NCBI RefSeq assembly: GCF_003574095.1
Contig: NZ_QWLA01000006.1
Coordinates: 1-64,000, forward strand
Length of the DNA stretch: 64,000 nt
Source of the DNA: Calidithermus roseus
GTDB lineage: Bacteria > Deinococcota > Deinococci > Deinococcales > Thermaceae
Direction: 5' to 3'
Below are positions 50,909 to 62,314 of this stretch, one piece after another (within the stretch, counting starts at the first letter, position 1; each line of letters starts with the position of its first letter). The notes beneath the pieces are model-generated. The model saw nothing but the letters and a program-made list of their open reading frames with translations. It was not told where the DNA came from and made no database searches. Made by a program: the position numbers and the translations under genes.

Positions 50909-51211
50909 ATGGGTGGGTTTGGACGGCAGTTGCGGGAGGCCCGCAGCGCGAAGGGCCTGGAGATCGGGGACGTGGCACGTCGACTGAAGTTGCGCCCTGC
51001 CATGGTAGAGGCGCTCGAGGCCGAAGCCTGGGAGCGGCTTCCTGAGCCGGCGCTGACGCGAGGATACCTGCGCAACTACGCCCTCGCGCTGGGCCTGGAC
51101 CCCAAGCCCCTACTGGCGCTGTGTCCGGGGGGTGTCGCCCTGGCGGCAAAACCGCAGGAGCCCGCTGAGGAGAGCACCATCCGGGTGCGGGTGCTCGAGC
51201 CCGCGCTGTAG
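50909..51211 (+). CDS. RodZ-like helix-turn-helix protein without membrane part
   Basis: This 100-residue protein starts at ATG 50909 with GAGGAGGTAGGT upstream. It has the HTH_25 domain of RodZ: GRQLREARSAKGLEIGDVARRLKLR (cut), VEALEAEAWERLPEPALTRGYLRNYALALGLD (cut). RodZ normally continues with a membrane helix and periplasmic domain and helps MreB define rod shape. This version ends after a short tail, so it is truncated or a soluble paralogue. Confidence 0.8.
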   Translation: MGGFGRQLREARSAKGLEIGDVARRLKLRPAMVEALEAEAWERLPEPALTRGYLRNYALALGLDPKPLLALCPGGVALAAKPQEPAEESTIRVRVLEPAL

Positions 51212-51269
51212 GCCGGGATTGAGCGAAAGCTTACGCCGCCGCCGGCTTCGCATCCCTAGACTCGAGGGG

Positions 51270-52172
51270 ATGAAAAGCGTCGTCACGGCACCCCCCTGGG
51301 CTGAGCTGGAGGCGTTGCGTCAGGGGGCGGGCCTAATCCGGCACGACGGGGGCCTGCTCGAGCTGCGCGGGGCCGACCGCACGGACTTCCTCCACAACCA
51401 GTGCACCTCGCACATCAAGGGCCTGGCCCAAGGCGGATGGCTTCAGACCCTCTTCCTCAACAGTCGCGGCCAGATCGAGTTCTCAGGCAGCGTCTTTCAC
51501 CGTCCCGAGAGCCTGTGGCTGGCGACCGACCGGCCTGCTGAGCTGCGCCAGCGTTTCTTGCGCTACATCATCTTCGATCAGGTCGAGGTCGCCGAGCTAT
51601 CGGGTTACGCGTGGCTCGAGCTGATCGGTCCGCGGGCTGCTGAAATCCTGGGAGCGCCCCAGATGGGGGGCTTTGTCGAGCGGGAGGGGGCACTGCTGGC
51701 CCGCCACGCCCACGGCCTCGAGCTCATCGTGCCGCTGGAGGGCCTCCAGGCGCTGCGCGAGAGGGTGTTGAGCGCCGGTGGGGTCGAGGTGGGTTCTGGG
51801 GCCTACGACCTCTGGCGCATCGAGCGGGGGGTAGCGGGCTACCTCGAGGCCCTGGGCGAGTTGCCGCAGGAGGTGGGCCTGGAGGAGCGGGTTTCCTACA
51901 AGAAGGGCTGCTACTTGGGCCAGGAGATCATGGCCCGCCTCGAGGCGCGGGGCAATACCCGTTACCGCCTGATGGCCCTGCGAGGGGAGGGGCTCGAGGC
52001 GGGAGCCGAGGTGCGGCGTGGCGAGAAGGTGGTGGGCAAGGTGGGCACGGTGGCCGTTTCCCCCCAGGATGGGCCGCTGGCCCTGGCGCTGTTGCGCAAG
52101 GAAGTTCAGGCCGGGGAGGAGCTGTGGGTGGGCGAGGCTTCGGTGCGGGCGCTCGAGCTGCCCCTGAGATGA
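51270..52172 (+). CDS. ygfZ: YgfZ/GcvT-family folate-binding protein
   Basis: This roughly 300-residue protein starts at ATG 51270. The YgfZ signature K-x-G-C-Y-x-G-Q-E appears as SYKKGCYLGQEIMARLEARG (about residues 210-229). The N-terminal part binds tetrahydrofolate, as in GcvT. YgfZ helps assemble and repair Fe-S enzymes such as MiaB. A TAGACT box lies 7 nt before the ATG, so it may be leaderless, although GAGGGG also precedes it. Confidence 0.9.
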   Translation: MKSVVTAPPWAELEALRQGAGLIRHDGGLLELRGADRTDFLHNQCTSHIKGLAQGGWLQTLFLNSRGQIEFSGSVFHRPESLWLATDRPAELRQRFLRYIIFDQVEVAELSGYAWLELIGPRAAEILGAPQMGGFVEREGALLARHAHGLELIVPLEGLQALRERVLSAGGVEVGSGAYDLWRIERGVAGYLEALGELPQEVGLEERVSYKKGCYLGQEIMARLEARGNTRYRLMALRGEGLEAGAEVRRGEKVVGKVGTVAVSPQDGPLALALLRKEVQAGEELWVGEASVRALELPLR

Positions 52173-52190
52173 GCGAAGCGGAGGATTGGG

Positions 52191-52499
52191 ATGGTGACTT
52201 ACGAGATCACGGCGACGGTGCGGGCGGACTTGTGTGAGGCTTACGAGCGCTACATGTGCGAGCGGCATATCCCCGACTTGCTAAAGACGGGCTCCTTCGC
52301 GGGGGCGAGCTTCAGCCGATCGGCCCCTGGACGCTACAGGGTCCGCTATGAAGCCCACGACCGCGCCGCCCTCGACCGCTACCTCGCCGAGCACGCTCCC
52401 CGGCTGCGCCGTCACATGAGCGAGATGTTTCCCGAGGGCGTTGAACTCACGCGCGAGGAATGGAGCGTCCTGGCGCTCTGGCCCTCCAGCGGGCCGTGA
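52191..52499 (+). CDS. DUF4286-like small protein
   Basis: This 102-residue protein starts MVTYEITATVRADLCEAYERYMCERHI (cut), with a dimeric alpha-beta barrel look (strand-helix-strand-strand-helix-strand), and contains RYRVRYEAHDRAALDRYLAEHA. It matches the DUF4286 pattern, function unknown. It lies 18 nt after ygfZ, probably in one operon. Confidence 0.75.
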   Translation: MVTYEITATVRADLCEAYERYMCERHIPDLLKTGSFAGASFSRSAPGRYRVRYEAHDRAALDRYLAEHAPRLRRHMSEMFPEGVELTREEWSVLALWPSSGP

Positions 52500-52608
52500 C
52501 CTGATGAGCCCAGGTGGGCGCATCGGCTTCACCCGCTGCCTGATTTCTGCGACAAAGCGCGCAGCCACCGTGTTCGTGAACCCACCGCGGTATGATCGGG
52601 CTGGGCTC

Positions 52609-52637
52609 TGGACAGCCGGTTAAGTATTAGTTATACT
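52609..52637 (+). promoter_or_regulatory. Promoter of cinA-thpR-recA
   Basis: TGGACA (52609-52614), 17 nt and TATACT (52632-52637) form a near-consensus promoter. GGGAG before ATG 52652 gives a normal leader. No LexA-type box is evident. Confidence 0.7.
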
Positions 52638-52651
52638 GACGGGAGTTGATT

Positions 52652-53887
52652 ATGTTGTTAACAGAAATCATCGGGGTGGGGAGCGAACTTCTGTACGGCG
52701 AGACGGTGGACACCAACACCGCCGAGATCGCCCGTAGCTTGCAACCCTACGCCGTGGAAGTGCGACGCACCCTGCGGGTGGCCGACGACCCAGAAGTCCT
52801 CAGCGCCGAAATCGGCTCGGCCCTGACCCGCGCCCGCCTGATCGTGCTTTCCGGTGGGCTGGGCCCCACCCCCGACGACGTGACCCGCGAGGCCATCGCC
52901 GCCGCCCTCGGCGAGCCAATGGAGCTCGACCCCGAGGTGTTGCGCTGGCTCGAGGACCTCTTCGCCCAGCGCGGCTGGAAGATGCCCGAGGCCAACCGCA
53001 AGCAGGCCATGAAGATCCCCTCGGCCACCTGGTTACCCAACCCGCGCGGCACCGCGCCGGGCTGGTGGGTGCGCAAGGGAGAACTCGACCTCATCGCCCT
53101 ACCGGGCCCACCCGCCGAGTGGCGGCCCATGTGGCAGCAGGTTCTGCCCCAGCTAGGCTTGCCCTCGCGGGCCTACACTCGGAAGATCTTCAAGACCTTT
53201 GGCCTAGGAGAGTCGGCCATCACGGAGGGGTTGGGCGAGCTGTTCGCGCGAAAGGGCCGAGCCGAGGTGGGCACCTACGCCAAGTCCCACGGGGTCGAGG
53301 TGGTCATCCGGGGAGAACCCGCCGAGGTCGAGCGGCTGGCTCAGGCCATCCGCCCCAGGCTGGGCCGCGCGGTGTGGGGCGAGGACGACGACACCCTGGC
53401 CCAGGTGCTGCTGAGGGCGCTCGAGGCAAGGGGCGCTACCCTCGTTACCATCGAGTCGCTCACCGGGGGCCTGCTGGGCTCGCTGGTGACCGAGGTTCCC
53501 GGCGCTTCGCGGGTTTACCTGGGCGGCGTGGTATCGTACAGCCCGGAGGCCAAGGTGCGCTACGGAGTACCCAGGGAAATAGTCGAGCGGGGCACGGTTT
53601 CTCAGGAGTGCGCCATCGCTATGGCAGAGGCAGTCCGAAATACCCTGGGAGCCACCTATGCCCTGGCCACTACAGGGGTGGCTGGCCCGGATGAGCTCGA
53701 GGGTCACCCCCCCGGAACGGTTTTCGTGGGCCTGGCCGGACCTGGGGGCTCCACGGCCCGCTCCTACCGCCTGCCTGCTCCTTCGCGCGAGGTGGTGCGC
53801 CAGCGGGCGGCCAATGCCGCGCTGTTTATGCTGGCCCAGGAACTGCCGAGCGTCGAGCGGCCCATCGGGGGCGAGGTGCAGCGGTGA
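52652..53887 (+). CDS. cinA: CinA (competence/damage-inducible protein)
   Basis: This 411-residue protein starts at ATG 52652. The N-terminal molybdopterin-binding-like domain has [15 protein letters not shown] and [16 protein letters not shown]; it acts as a COG1058-type ADP-ribose or NAD-related pyrophosphatase. The C-terminal domain ([32 protein letters not shown]) is the NMN deamidase. It is co-transcribed with recA, as in Deinococcus and Streptococcus. Confidence 0.95.
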   Translation: MLLTEIIGVGSELLYGETVDTNTAEIARSLQPYAVEVRRTLRVADDPEVLSAEIGSALTRARLIVLSGGLGPTPDDVTREAIAAALGEPMELDPEVLRWLEDLFAQRGWKMPEANRKQAMKIPSATWLPNPRGTAPGWWVRKGELDLIALPGPPAEWRPMWQQVLPQLGLPSRAYTRKIFKTFGLGESAITEGLGELFARKGRAEVGTYAKSHGVEVVIRGEPAEVERLAQAIRPRLGRAVWGEDDDTLAQVLLRALEARGATLVTIESLTGGLLGSLVTEVPGASRVYLGGVVSYSPEAKVRYGVPREIVERGTVSQECAIAMAEAVRNTLGATYALATTGVAGPDELEGHPPGTVFVGLAGPGGSTARSYRLPAPSREVVRQRAANAALFMLAQELPSVERPIGGEVQR

Positions 53888-54459
53888 AGACTTCCCACCA
53901 ATCCCAGGACGTAGCTCCCAGGCCCGAGACCCTGCGGCTGTTCTACGCCATCTTCGTCCCACGGAACCTGCGACCCCTGCTCGAGGAGGCCCAGCGCAAG
54001 CTCAAGGGCTACAGGAACTGGAAGCCTACCCCCCCCGAGCAACTGCACCTGACCCTGATGTTTTTGGGCGAGGTGGCCACAGAGCGCCTGGACGAGGTGA
54101 CGAAGGCGGGGGAAGCGGTGGCCCGGCAGGTGGCACCCTTCACCCTGCGCATCGGCGGGACCGGCTACTTTCCCCCCGATGGCACCCCTCGAGTGTGGTT
54201 CGTCAAGGCCGAGGGGGCGGGCCTCGAGCCCCTGGCCGTGAGATTGCGGGCAGCCCTGCCCGACCTGGATGACGCGAAGCCCTTCAAGGCCCACATTACC
54301 CTGGCCCGCCGCAAAGGCCCTGCTCCCAGGGTCGGCCCGGTGGTGCTGGACCAGGCCTTTGAGGTGCGCAAGATCAGCCTGGTGCGATCCGAACTCTCCC
54401 CAAAGGGCTCACTCTACCACGTGTTACGCGAGTTTGAACTGAAAGGACGTGAGGCATGA
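53884..54459 (+). CDS. thpR: RNA 2',3'-cyclic phosphodiesterase ThpR
   Basis: This 191-residue 2H phosphoesterase starts at GTG 53884 and overlaps cinA as GTGA. It has both HxT motifs, HLTLMFLGE and HITLARRKG. It hydrolyses 2',3'-cyclic phosphate RNA ends to 2'-phosphate and was formerly called LigT. It overlaps recA by 4 nt (ATGA). Confidence 0.94.
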   Translation: MKTSHQSQDVAPRPETLRLFYAIFVPRNLRPLLEEAQRKLKGYRNWKPTPPEQLHLTLMFLGEVATERLDEVTKAGEAVARQVAPFTLRIGGTGYFPPDGTPRVWFVKAEGAGLEPLAVRLRAALPDLDDAKPFKAHITLARRKGPAPRVGPVVLDQAFEVRKISLVRSELSPKGSLYHVLREFELKGREA

Positions 54460-55523
54460 CCATGGACAAGGAGAAACAAAAAGCGCTGGACAACGCGCTC
54501 AAGGCCATCGAGAAGCAGTTTGGCAAGGGTGCGGTGATGCGCCTGGGCGAGACCAGCCGCCAGCACATCGACGTGATCTCCACCGGCAGCCTGGCCCTCG
54601 ACCTGGCGCTGGGAGTGGGAGGCATTCCCCGCGGGCGCATCACCGAGATCTACGGCCCTGAGTCGGGCGGCAAGACTACGCTCTCGCTTTCCATCGTGGC
54701 CCAGGCCCAGCGGGCTGGCGGGGTAGCCGCCTTCGTGGACGCCGAGCACGCCCTCGATCCGAACTACGCCCGCAGCCTGGGGGTGGACGTGGAAAACCTG
54801 CTGGTGTCTCAGCCCGACACCGGCGAGCAGGCCCTCGAGATCGTCGAACTCCTGACCCGTTCGGGCGCGGTGGACGTGATCGTGGTCGACTCGGTGGCGG
54901 CCCTCACCCCCCAGGCCGAGATCGAAGGCCAGATGGGCGATGCTTTCGTGGGCCTGCAGGCGCGCATGATGAGCCAGGCCATGCGCAAGCTCACCGCCGC
55001 CCTCTCCAAGAGCAACACCGCCGCTATCTTCATCAACCAGATCCGCGAGAAGGTGGGGGTGATGTACGGCAACCCCGAGACCACGCCGGGGGGCCGGGCC
55101 TTGAAGTTCTACGCCTCGGTGCGCCTCGACGTGCGCCGCCAGGGCCAGCCCATCAAGGTTGGCAACGACGCGGTGGGCAACCGGGTGCGGGTTAAGGTAA
55201 CCAAGAACAAAGTAGCCCCGCCCTTCCGTGAAGCCGAGATTGAGCTTTACTATGGTAAGGGGATTGACCCCCTGGCCGATCTGGTCACGGTGGCGGTGGC
55301 TGCCGAGGTGATTCAGAAGTCGGGTTCCTGGTTGTCCTATGGCGAAGTTCGTCTGGGGCAGGGCAAAGAAAAGGCCGCCGAGTACCTCAAGGGCGACCCC
55401 AAGATGGCTCAGGAAATCCGCGAGAAGGTGCTCGCTCAGTCCAGCAATCTCCCGCTCAACCTGGTGGCGGGTGAAGACGAAGAGACCACCTCCACCCCAG
55501 CCCCCGCCGAAGCCGAAGCCTAG
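54456..55523 (+). CDS. recA: Recombinase RecA
   Basis: This 355-residue protein starts at ATG 54456 or 54462. Walker A is GPESGGKTT, with [34 protein letters not shown], the DNA loop region [20 protein letters not shown] (L1), and [20 protein letters not shown] (L2). The C-terminus is acidic (EDEETTS...AEAEA). It drives homologous recombination and transformation. Confidence 0.97.
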   Translation: MTMDKEKQKALDNALKAIEKQFGKGAVMRLGETSRQHIDVISTGSLALDLALGVGGIPRGRITEIYGPESGGKTTLSLSIVAQAQRAGGVAAFVDAEHALDPNYARSLGVDVENLLVSQPDTGEQALEIVELLTRSGAVDVIVVDSVAALTPQAEIEGQMGDAFVGLQARMMSQAMRKLTAALSKSNTAAIFINQIREKVGVMYGNPETTPGGRALKFYASVRLDVRRQGQPIKVGNDAVGNRVRVKVTKNKVAPPFREAEIELYYGKGIDPLADLVTVAVAAEVIQKSGSWLSYGEVRLGQGKEKAAEYLKGDPKMAQEIREKVLAQSSNLPLNLVAGEDEETTSTPAPAEAEA

Positions 55524-55854
55524 TAGCCGGGTAGCCCTGCCTGAGAACGCTGAGGTTTGGATTGAAGCATTTGGCGAGCCTGGATTGAATCAATCTGATC
55601 CAATCGTGCCGCTCAGGTCGGGGCGAGGGTTCCCCAACCTGACGCCATGACTGCCCGCTACTCACCCTTCGCTTTCCACCATCCCCTCGATGCGCTGCGG
55701 CGCACCTGGGGGATTTTTCGTGGTTGGCTGGGCTTGAACCTGGTTCTCAGGCAGACGATACCCCATCCGGACAATCTTCCTACCGGTTGGGCACTTCCGT
55801 GTTGGGGCGGTTCTCGGCTGTATACCGGTTGGTGCTTCCTCGAGGAGGTTGGTA
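55524..55854 (+). other. recA-rny intergenic region
   Basis: There is no supported gene in 331 bases. A hairpin with outer stem TCAGGT/ACCTGA and inner GGGG/CCCC occupies 55613-55642, without a T-run. A TATACC near 55820 and GGAGGT before the rny ATG may mark the rny promoter and ribosome site. An open frame starting at 55647 runs out of phase into rny and has no homology. Confidence 0.6.
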
Positions 55855-57603
<1,749 letters not shown>

Positions 57604-57904
57604 GCATACGCCGAACGCCGCCATACGTCATACGCAAAACGCAAAACGCCCAAAACCTCGAATGACGTCTTGCCTCCAGCAGCTATCAACCATCGACATT
57701 CATCGAAAGGAGGTTTCCCGCTCCAGAAATCCCTTCGATGAAGACCCCGTGCAAGAGGTGTTTATCGCTGAGGCATAGGTGGCATAGTGGGCCAGTTCTC
57801 CACTTCCCCGACGATGCCCTGAAAGAACGGGTGCTAAAAGCACTTGAAGAGGCCTGAACCCGTCAAATGTACGGCGCTCCCTAATCCCTATAGAATGGGG
57901 CGAT
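57604..57904 (+). other. rny-mreB intergenic region
   Basis: These 301 bases carry direct-repeat text (CATACG, AACGC units, 57604-57650) and the dispersed ATCAACCATCGACATTC type of spacer. A 39-codon frame (57738-57857) ending FPDDALKERVLKALEEA may be a gene remnant. The mreB promoter closes the region. Confidence 0.5.
57891..57896 (+). promoter_or_regulatory. -10 box of leaderless mreB transcript
   Basis: TAGAAT ends 8 nt before ATG 57905. No Shine-Dalgarno sequence is present. Confidence 0.5.
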
Positions 57905-58951
57905 ATGGCTGGACTCTTCTCCTTGGGTGGACAGGACATTGGCATTGACCTCGGCACCGCGTCGGTGCTGATTTACGTACGGGGCAAGGGCATTGTGCTG
58001 CGAGAACCCTCGGTTATCGCAGTGGTGCAGGGCAGCAAGGAAGTCAAGGCGGTGGGGGCCGAAGCCTACCGCATGCTGGGCCGCACGCCGGGCAACATCG
58101 TCGCGGCGCGACCCCTAAAGGACGGGGTGATCGCCGACTACACCCTGACCGAGAAGATGCTCAAGCTCTTCCTGGCCAAGGTGCTCACCGGGCCGCGCTT
58201 CTCCCGGCCCCAGGTGATGGTGGGCGTTCCCTCCGGCGTGACCGAGGTCGAGCGGCGGGCGGTGGTGCAGGCCATCGTGGAGGCCGGGGCCAAGCGGGCT
58301 TTCCTCATCGATGAGCCGCTGGCGGCGGCGATCGGCGCGGGGATCAAGATCGCCGAGCCCACGGGCAGCATGGTCGTCGATATCGGCGGCGGTTCCTCCG
58401 ATATCGCCGTCATCAGCCTGGGAGGCATCGTGCACTCGACGAGCCTGCGGGTCGCGGGCAACGAGTTCGACGAGGCCATCATCCGCCACATCCGCAACAA
58501 GTACAACCTGCTCATCGGCGAGCGCACCGCCGAGGACCTCAAGATCAAGATCGGCGCGGCCAAGCTCATGCCCGAGGACGAGCGCCTGGTGGCCGAGGTG
58601 CGCGGGCGCGACCTGATCACGGGGCTGCCCAAGACCATCGAGGTCGCCGACCAGGACATTGTCGATGCGTTGCAGGAACCGCTGGACAAGATCGTGCAGG
58701 GCGTGAAGGGCATCCTCGAGACCACTCCCCCCGAGCTCATCTCCGACATCATCGACCGGGGCATCCTGCTCTCGGGCGGTGGTTCTTTGCTCAAGAACTT
58801 CGACCTGCTGCTGCAAGACGCCACGGGCGTGCCCGTGGTGGTGGCCGAGAACGCGGTGGAGGCGGTGGCGGTGGGCACGGGCAAGGCGCTGGACATGCTG
58901 CATGTGCTCAAGGACGCGCTGGTCTCTTCCGACAACGTGCTCCGGCGCTAG
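57905..58951 (+). CDS. mreB: Rod-shape protein MreB
   Basis: This 348-residue actin-fold protein contains IGIDLGTASVLIYVRGKGIV (phosphate 1), VVDIGGGSSDIAVISLGG (phosphate 2), IDEPLAAAIGAG, and the adenosine site GILLSGGGSLLKNF. It polymerises under the membrane and guides wall synthesis. lpxD and lpxC follow within 50 nt, so envelope genes are clustered. mreC/mreD do not follow, unlike in many bacteria. Confidence 0.96.
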   Translation: MAGLFSLGGQDIGIDLGTASVLIYVRGKGIVLREPSVIAVVQGSKEVKAVGAEAYRMLGRTPGNIVAARPLKDGVIADYTLTEKMLKLFLAKVLTGPRFSRPQVMVGVPSGVTEVERRAVVQAIVEAGAKRAFLIDEPLAAAIGAGIKIAEPTGSMVVDIGGGSSDIAVISLGGIVHSTSLRVAGNEFDEAIIRHIRNKYNLLIGERTAEDLKIKIGAAKLMPEDERLVAEVRGRDLITGLPKTIEVADQDIVDALQEPLDKIVQGVKGILETTPPELISDIIDRGILLSGGGSLLKNFDLLLQDATGVPVVVAENAVEAVAVGTGKALDMLHVLKDALVSSDNVLRR

Positions 58952-59000
58952 AGGCCAGGCTTCGGGGAGTGGCTTTGGTTTCGACACCGGACGCCTGAGC

Positions 59001-59996
59001 ATGCGCCTATCGGAAGTGGCACGCGCGCTCGAGGGGCGGCTCGAGGGGCCCGACCTCGAGGTCGCCCGACTCGCGCCCCCCGAAACGGCACGGGCGGGCG
59101 ACTTGGTCGCGGTGCGGGAGAATGGGTTTTTGTCCCAGGCCCTGCAAAGTGGGGCCGCGCTGGTCGTGTCTGAGGACTTGCCGCCGCTCGAGGGCCGCAG
59201 CGTGGTGCGGGTGGCCTCGCTGGGGGCAGTCTGGCCTAGGCTACTGGCCTTGTTTGAGCCGCCCGAGCCCTGGGCTGAGCCCGGCATTCACCCGAGCGCC
59301 CTCGTCGAAGCGGGGGCGCGGGTGGACCCCACCGCGCGGGTGGGTGCCTTCGCCACCGTCTGCGCCGGGGCCGAGGTGGCGGCGGGGGCGGTGATCGGGC
59401 CGTACAGCTACGTCGGGCCCGGCTGCCGGGTAGGGGAGGGGGCGGTGCTCGAGGCCCACGTCACCTTGCACCGCAACACCCGCCTGGGCCCCAAGAGCCG
59501 CATCCTCTCGGGGGCGGTGCTGGGCGCGGTGGGCTTCGGCTTTCAGGACGGTCAGCGCTTGCCCCATACCGGGGGCGTGGTCATCGAGGAAGGGGCCGAG
59601 ATCGGGGCGGGGACCATCCTCGAGCGCAGTCTGGTGGGCGACACCGTGGTGGGGGCCTACAGCAAGATCGGCGGGCGCTGCTACATCGCCCACAACGTCC
59701 GCATCGGGCGGGGCGTGGTGATGGTGGGTTTCAGCGGCATTGCCGGCAGCGTGGTGATCGAGGACGGGGTGGTGATGGGCGGGCAGGTGGTGGTCTCGGA
59801 TCACGTCCGCATCGGGCGCGGAGCCCGCATCGCGGGGGGTAGCGGCATCAGCAAGGATGTCCCCCCAGGAGAGACCTGGGCCGGAGGCATCCCTTCTAAA
59901 CCCCTGCGCGAACACTGGCGCAGGCTGGCCCTGCTGGACTGGCTGACGACGGCAGAGCGGCGTTTGAGAGCACTCTTGAGGGTACGGGATGATTGA
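59001..59996 (+). CDS. lpxD: LpxD-like UDP-3-O-acylglucosamine N-acyltransferase
   Basis: This 331-residue protein starts at ATG 59001. The N-terminal uridine-binding domain (MRLSEVARALEGRLEG, AGDLVAVREN) is followed by a left-handed beta-helix of hexapeptide repeats (residues about 100-290) with GVVIEEGAEIGAGT, RCYIAHNVRIGRG and the catalytic-type His. It would N-acylate UDP-glucosamine in lipid A synthesis. It overlaps lpxC by 8 nt. Confidence 0.9.
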   Translation: MRLSEVARALEGRLEGPDLEVARLAPPETARAGDLVAVRENGFLSQALQSGAALVVSEDLPPLEGRSVVRVASLGAVWPRLLALFEPPEPWAEPGIHPSALVEAGARVDPTARVGAFATVCAGAEVAAGAVIGPYSYVGPGCRVGEGAVLEAHVTLHRNTRLGPKSRILSGAVLGAVGFGFQDGQRLPHTGGVVIEEGAEIGAGTILERSLVGDTVVGAYSKIGGRCYIAHNVRIGRGVVMVGFSGIAGSVVIEDGVVMGGQVVVSDHVRIGRGARIAGGSGISKDVPPGETWAGGIPSKPLREHWRRLALLDWLTTAERRLRALLRVRDD

Positions 59997-60765
59997 GGTT
60001 TCGGGGATTGGCCTGCACAGTGGTCACAGAGCCACGGTGCGTTTTCATCAGGCCGAGGGGCCGGTGCGCTTTCGGGTGAACGGGCTGGAAATCCCGGCCA
60101 GGGCGAGCGCGGTGGTGGACACCCTGCGCTGCACGGTGCTGGGGGTGGGCGCTGCCCGACTGGCCACTGTCGAGCACCTGCTGGGGGCTTTGTGGCTCAA
60201 GGGCCTTTGGGGGGGGCTGGTGATCGAGGTCGAGGGGCCGGAGATCCCCACCCTCGACGGCAGCGCCCGGGAATGGCTCAAGGCGCTCGAGCCCCTTCCC
60301 GCTACCCCCCTCCCACCACGCTCCCTACCGCGTCCTGTGCGAGTGCAGGAGCAGCAGGGGCAGTTGGTGGCCGAGCCCGCCCTCGAGTTCCGCCTGAGCG
60401 TGACCATTACCTTCAAGCACCCCCTCATCGGCTACCGCCGCTTCGAGAGCCCGCCCAGCCGCCTGATGGAGGTGGCCGAGGCCCGCACCTTCGGCTTCAT
60501 ACAGGACCTCGAAGCCCTGCGGGCCCAGGGGTTGGCCCACGGAGCGAGCCTGGAGAACACCCTGGTCTACAGCCAGACCTCCAGCCTCAACACCCCCCGT
60601 CTCCCCGACGAGCCGGTGCGCCACAAGGCCCTGGACTTCCTGGGCGACCTTTACCTGGCCGGAGCGCCCTTCCTGGGTCACTTCACCGTGCACCGCGGCT
60701 CACACCGCCTGCACGTCGAACTCGCGCGGGCGCTCGAGGCGCTGGTGGTGGCAAAGGAGAGCTGA
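59989..60765 (+). CDS. lpxC: LpxC-like UDP-3-O-acyl-GlcNAc deacetylase
   Basis: This 258-residue protein has the LpxC signatures GIGLHSGHRATV, VEHLLGAL (zinc His), EARTFGF, SLENTLVYS and HKALDFLGDLYLAG (zinc His and Asp), plus HRGSHRLH near the end. It is a little shorter than E. coli LpxC (305). It carries out the committed step of lipid A synthesis. An intact lpxD-lpxC pair is notable because many Deinococcota lack classical lipid A. Confidence 0.9.
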   Translation: MIEVSGIGLHSGHRATVRFHQAEGPVRFRVNGLEIPARASAVVDTLRCTVLGVGAARLATVEHLLGALWLKGLWGGLVIEVEGPEIPTLDGSAREWLKALEPLPATPLPPRSLPRPVRVQEQQGQLVAEPALEFRLSVTITFKHPLIGYRRFESPPSRLMEVAEARTFGFIQDLEALRAQGLAHGASLENTLVYSQTSSLNTPRLPDEPVRHKALDFLGDLYLAGAPFLGHFTVHRGSHRLHVELARALEALVVAKES

Positions 60766-60844
60766 AAGCTAAAGGCAAGATGTCGATAGTCCGTGGCCGC
60801 CGGCCTTCGACGTCTTTGGCTATAGACTGTCGACGTCGATTGCG

Positions 60845-60850
60845 TAAACT
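60845..60850 (+). promoter_or_regulatory. -10 box of GH13 gene
   Basis: TAAACT ends 9 nt before ATG 60860 with no Shine-Dalgarno sequence. Confidence 0.4.
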
Positions 60851-60859
60851 TGATCGAGT

Positions 60860-62314
60860 ATGACACCCGATTGGGTCAAGGATGCCGTGTTTTATCAGAT
60901 TTTCCCCGACCGTTTTGCGCGGGGTGCGGGTCCGCTGGGGATGCCCGCTCCGCTGGTCTCGCACTTCGAGAGCTGGGACTCTCCGCCCACCCTGCGCGGT
61001 TTCAAGGGGGGCAACCTCTGGGGCGTGGCCGAAAAGCTCGATTACATCAAGGACATGGGCTTCAACGCCATCTACTTCTGCCCCATCTTCGCCTCGACGG
61101 CCAACCACCGCTATCACACCACCGACTACTTCCAGGTCGATCCCATGCTGGGAGGCAACGCCGCCTTCACCCACCTGCTCCAGGAGGCCCACAAGCGCGA
61201 AATCCGGGTGGTGCTCGACGCGGTGTTCAACCACTGCTCGCGTGGGCACTTCGCTTTCCAGAACGTCCTCGAGAACGGCCCCAAGTCGCCTTACCTCAAG
61301 TGGTTCCACATCTACGGATGGCCCCTCAACGCCTACGAGCGCAAGGCCAACTATGCCGCCTGGTGGGACAATCCTGAGCTGCCCAAGTTCAACACCGATA
61401 CTCCGGAAGTGCGTGAGTACCTCTTCGCGGTGGCCGAGCACTGGATTCGCCAGGGCATCGACGGCTGGCGACTGGATGTGCCCAACGAGATTGACGACGA
61501 CTCCTTCTGGCAGGAGTTCCGCCGACGGGTCAAGAGCATCAACCCCGATGCTTACATCGTGGGGGAGATCTGGGACGATGCCAGCCGATGGCTCCGGGGC
61601 GACCAGTTCGATGCGGTGATGAACTACCCGCTAGGGCGGGCCATCCTGGGCTTTGTAGGCGACGGAATCCTCGACCGCGACCTCGCGGCCAAGAGCGGGC
61701 TGGGGCGGGTGGAGACGCTGCAGGCCCTGGCCTTCAGCCACCGCCTGGAACACCTCTTCGAGCGCTACGACTGGGAGATCGTGCTGGCTCAGATGAACAT
61801 CATGTCCTCCCACGACACTCCCCGCTTGCGCAGTCTCATGTGTGGCGATGCGCGGCGCGCTGCCTTGGCTTTGGCTTTGCTCTACACTCTGCCTGGCGCG
61901 CCCACGGTTTACTACGGCGATGAGATCGGCCTCCCTGGTGACCACGACCCCGACAACCGCCGGGGTATGCCCTGGAACGAGCAGTACTGGGAAAAAGGCA
62001 TCTACGAAGCAGTCCGGCGTATGAGCCGCCTGCGCCAGCAACTCCCGCTGCTGCGGCGAGGCCGCTACCTGCGGCTTTATGCCCAGGACCGCCACCTGGC
62101 TTTTGCCCGCGTGGAAGGGGAGCAGGGCGTGGTGATCACGGTCAACGCCTCCGATGAGCCCTGGAGGGTGATGGTTCCCCTGCACGGGGTCTGGCCTCGA
62201 GGTGAGCTGGCGGTCGAGTTGCTCAGCGGCAACGAGGTGTTCTGCCACGGCGGCAGCCTCCAGGGCTACACCCAGGGGCCCTTCTCGCTGGCGGTGTGGC
62301 AGCTTCGGGGCTAG
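60860..62314 (+). CDS. GH13 alpha-glycosidase, cyclomaltodextrinase-like
   Basis: This 484-residue protein begins MTPDWVKDAVFYQIFPDRFARG directly in the barrel, without the N-terminal beta domain of the enzyme at 12868. GH13 motifs: DAVFNHC, DGWRLDVPNEID (nucleophile), YIVGEIWDD (acid) and MSSHDTPR. GAPTVYYGDEIGLPG follows. It acts on maltodextrins. It is alone in its unit, transcribed from a nearby TAAACT. Confidence 0.88.
   Translation: MTPDWVKDAVFYQIFPDRFARGAGPLGMPAPLVSHFESWDSPPTLRGFKGGNLWGVAEKLDYIKDMGFNAIYFCPIFASTANHRYHTTDYFQVDPMLGGNAAFTHLLQEAHKREIRVVLDAVFNHCSRGHFAFQNVLENGPKSPYLKWFHIYGWPLNAYERKANYAAWWDNPELPKFNTDTPEVREYLFAVAEHWIRQGIDGWRLDVPNEIDDDSFWQEFRRRVKSINPDAYIVGEIWDDASRWLRGDQFDAVMNYPLGRAILGFVGDGILDRDLAAKSGLGRVETLQALAFSHRLEHLFERYDWEIVLAQMNIMSSHDTPRLRSLMCGDARRAALALALLYTLPGAPTVYYGDEIGLPGDHDPDNRRGMPWNEQYWEKGIYEAVRRMSRLRQQLPLLRRGRYLRLYAQDRHLAFARVEGEQGVVITVNASDEPWRVMVPLHGVWPRGELAVELLSGNEVFCHGGSLQGYTQGPFSLAVWQLRG

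Noticed and set aside
57738-57857. 39-codon frame ending FPDDALKERVLKALEEA
   Set aside because: The end looks protein-like, but there is no ribosome site or promoter; at best a remnant, so it is mentioned only in the intergenic entry.
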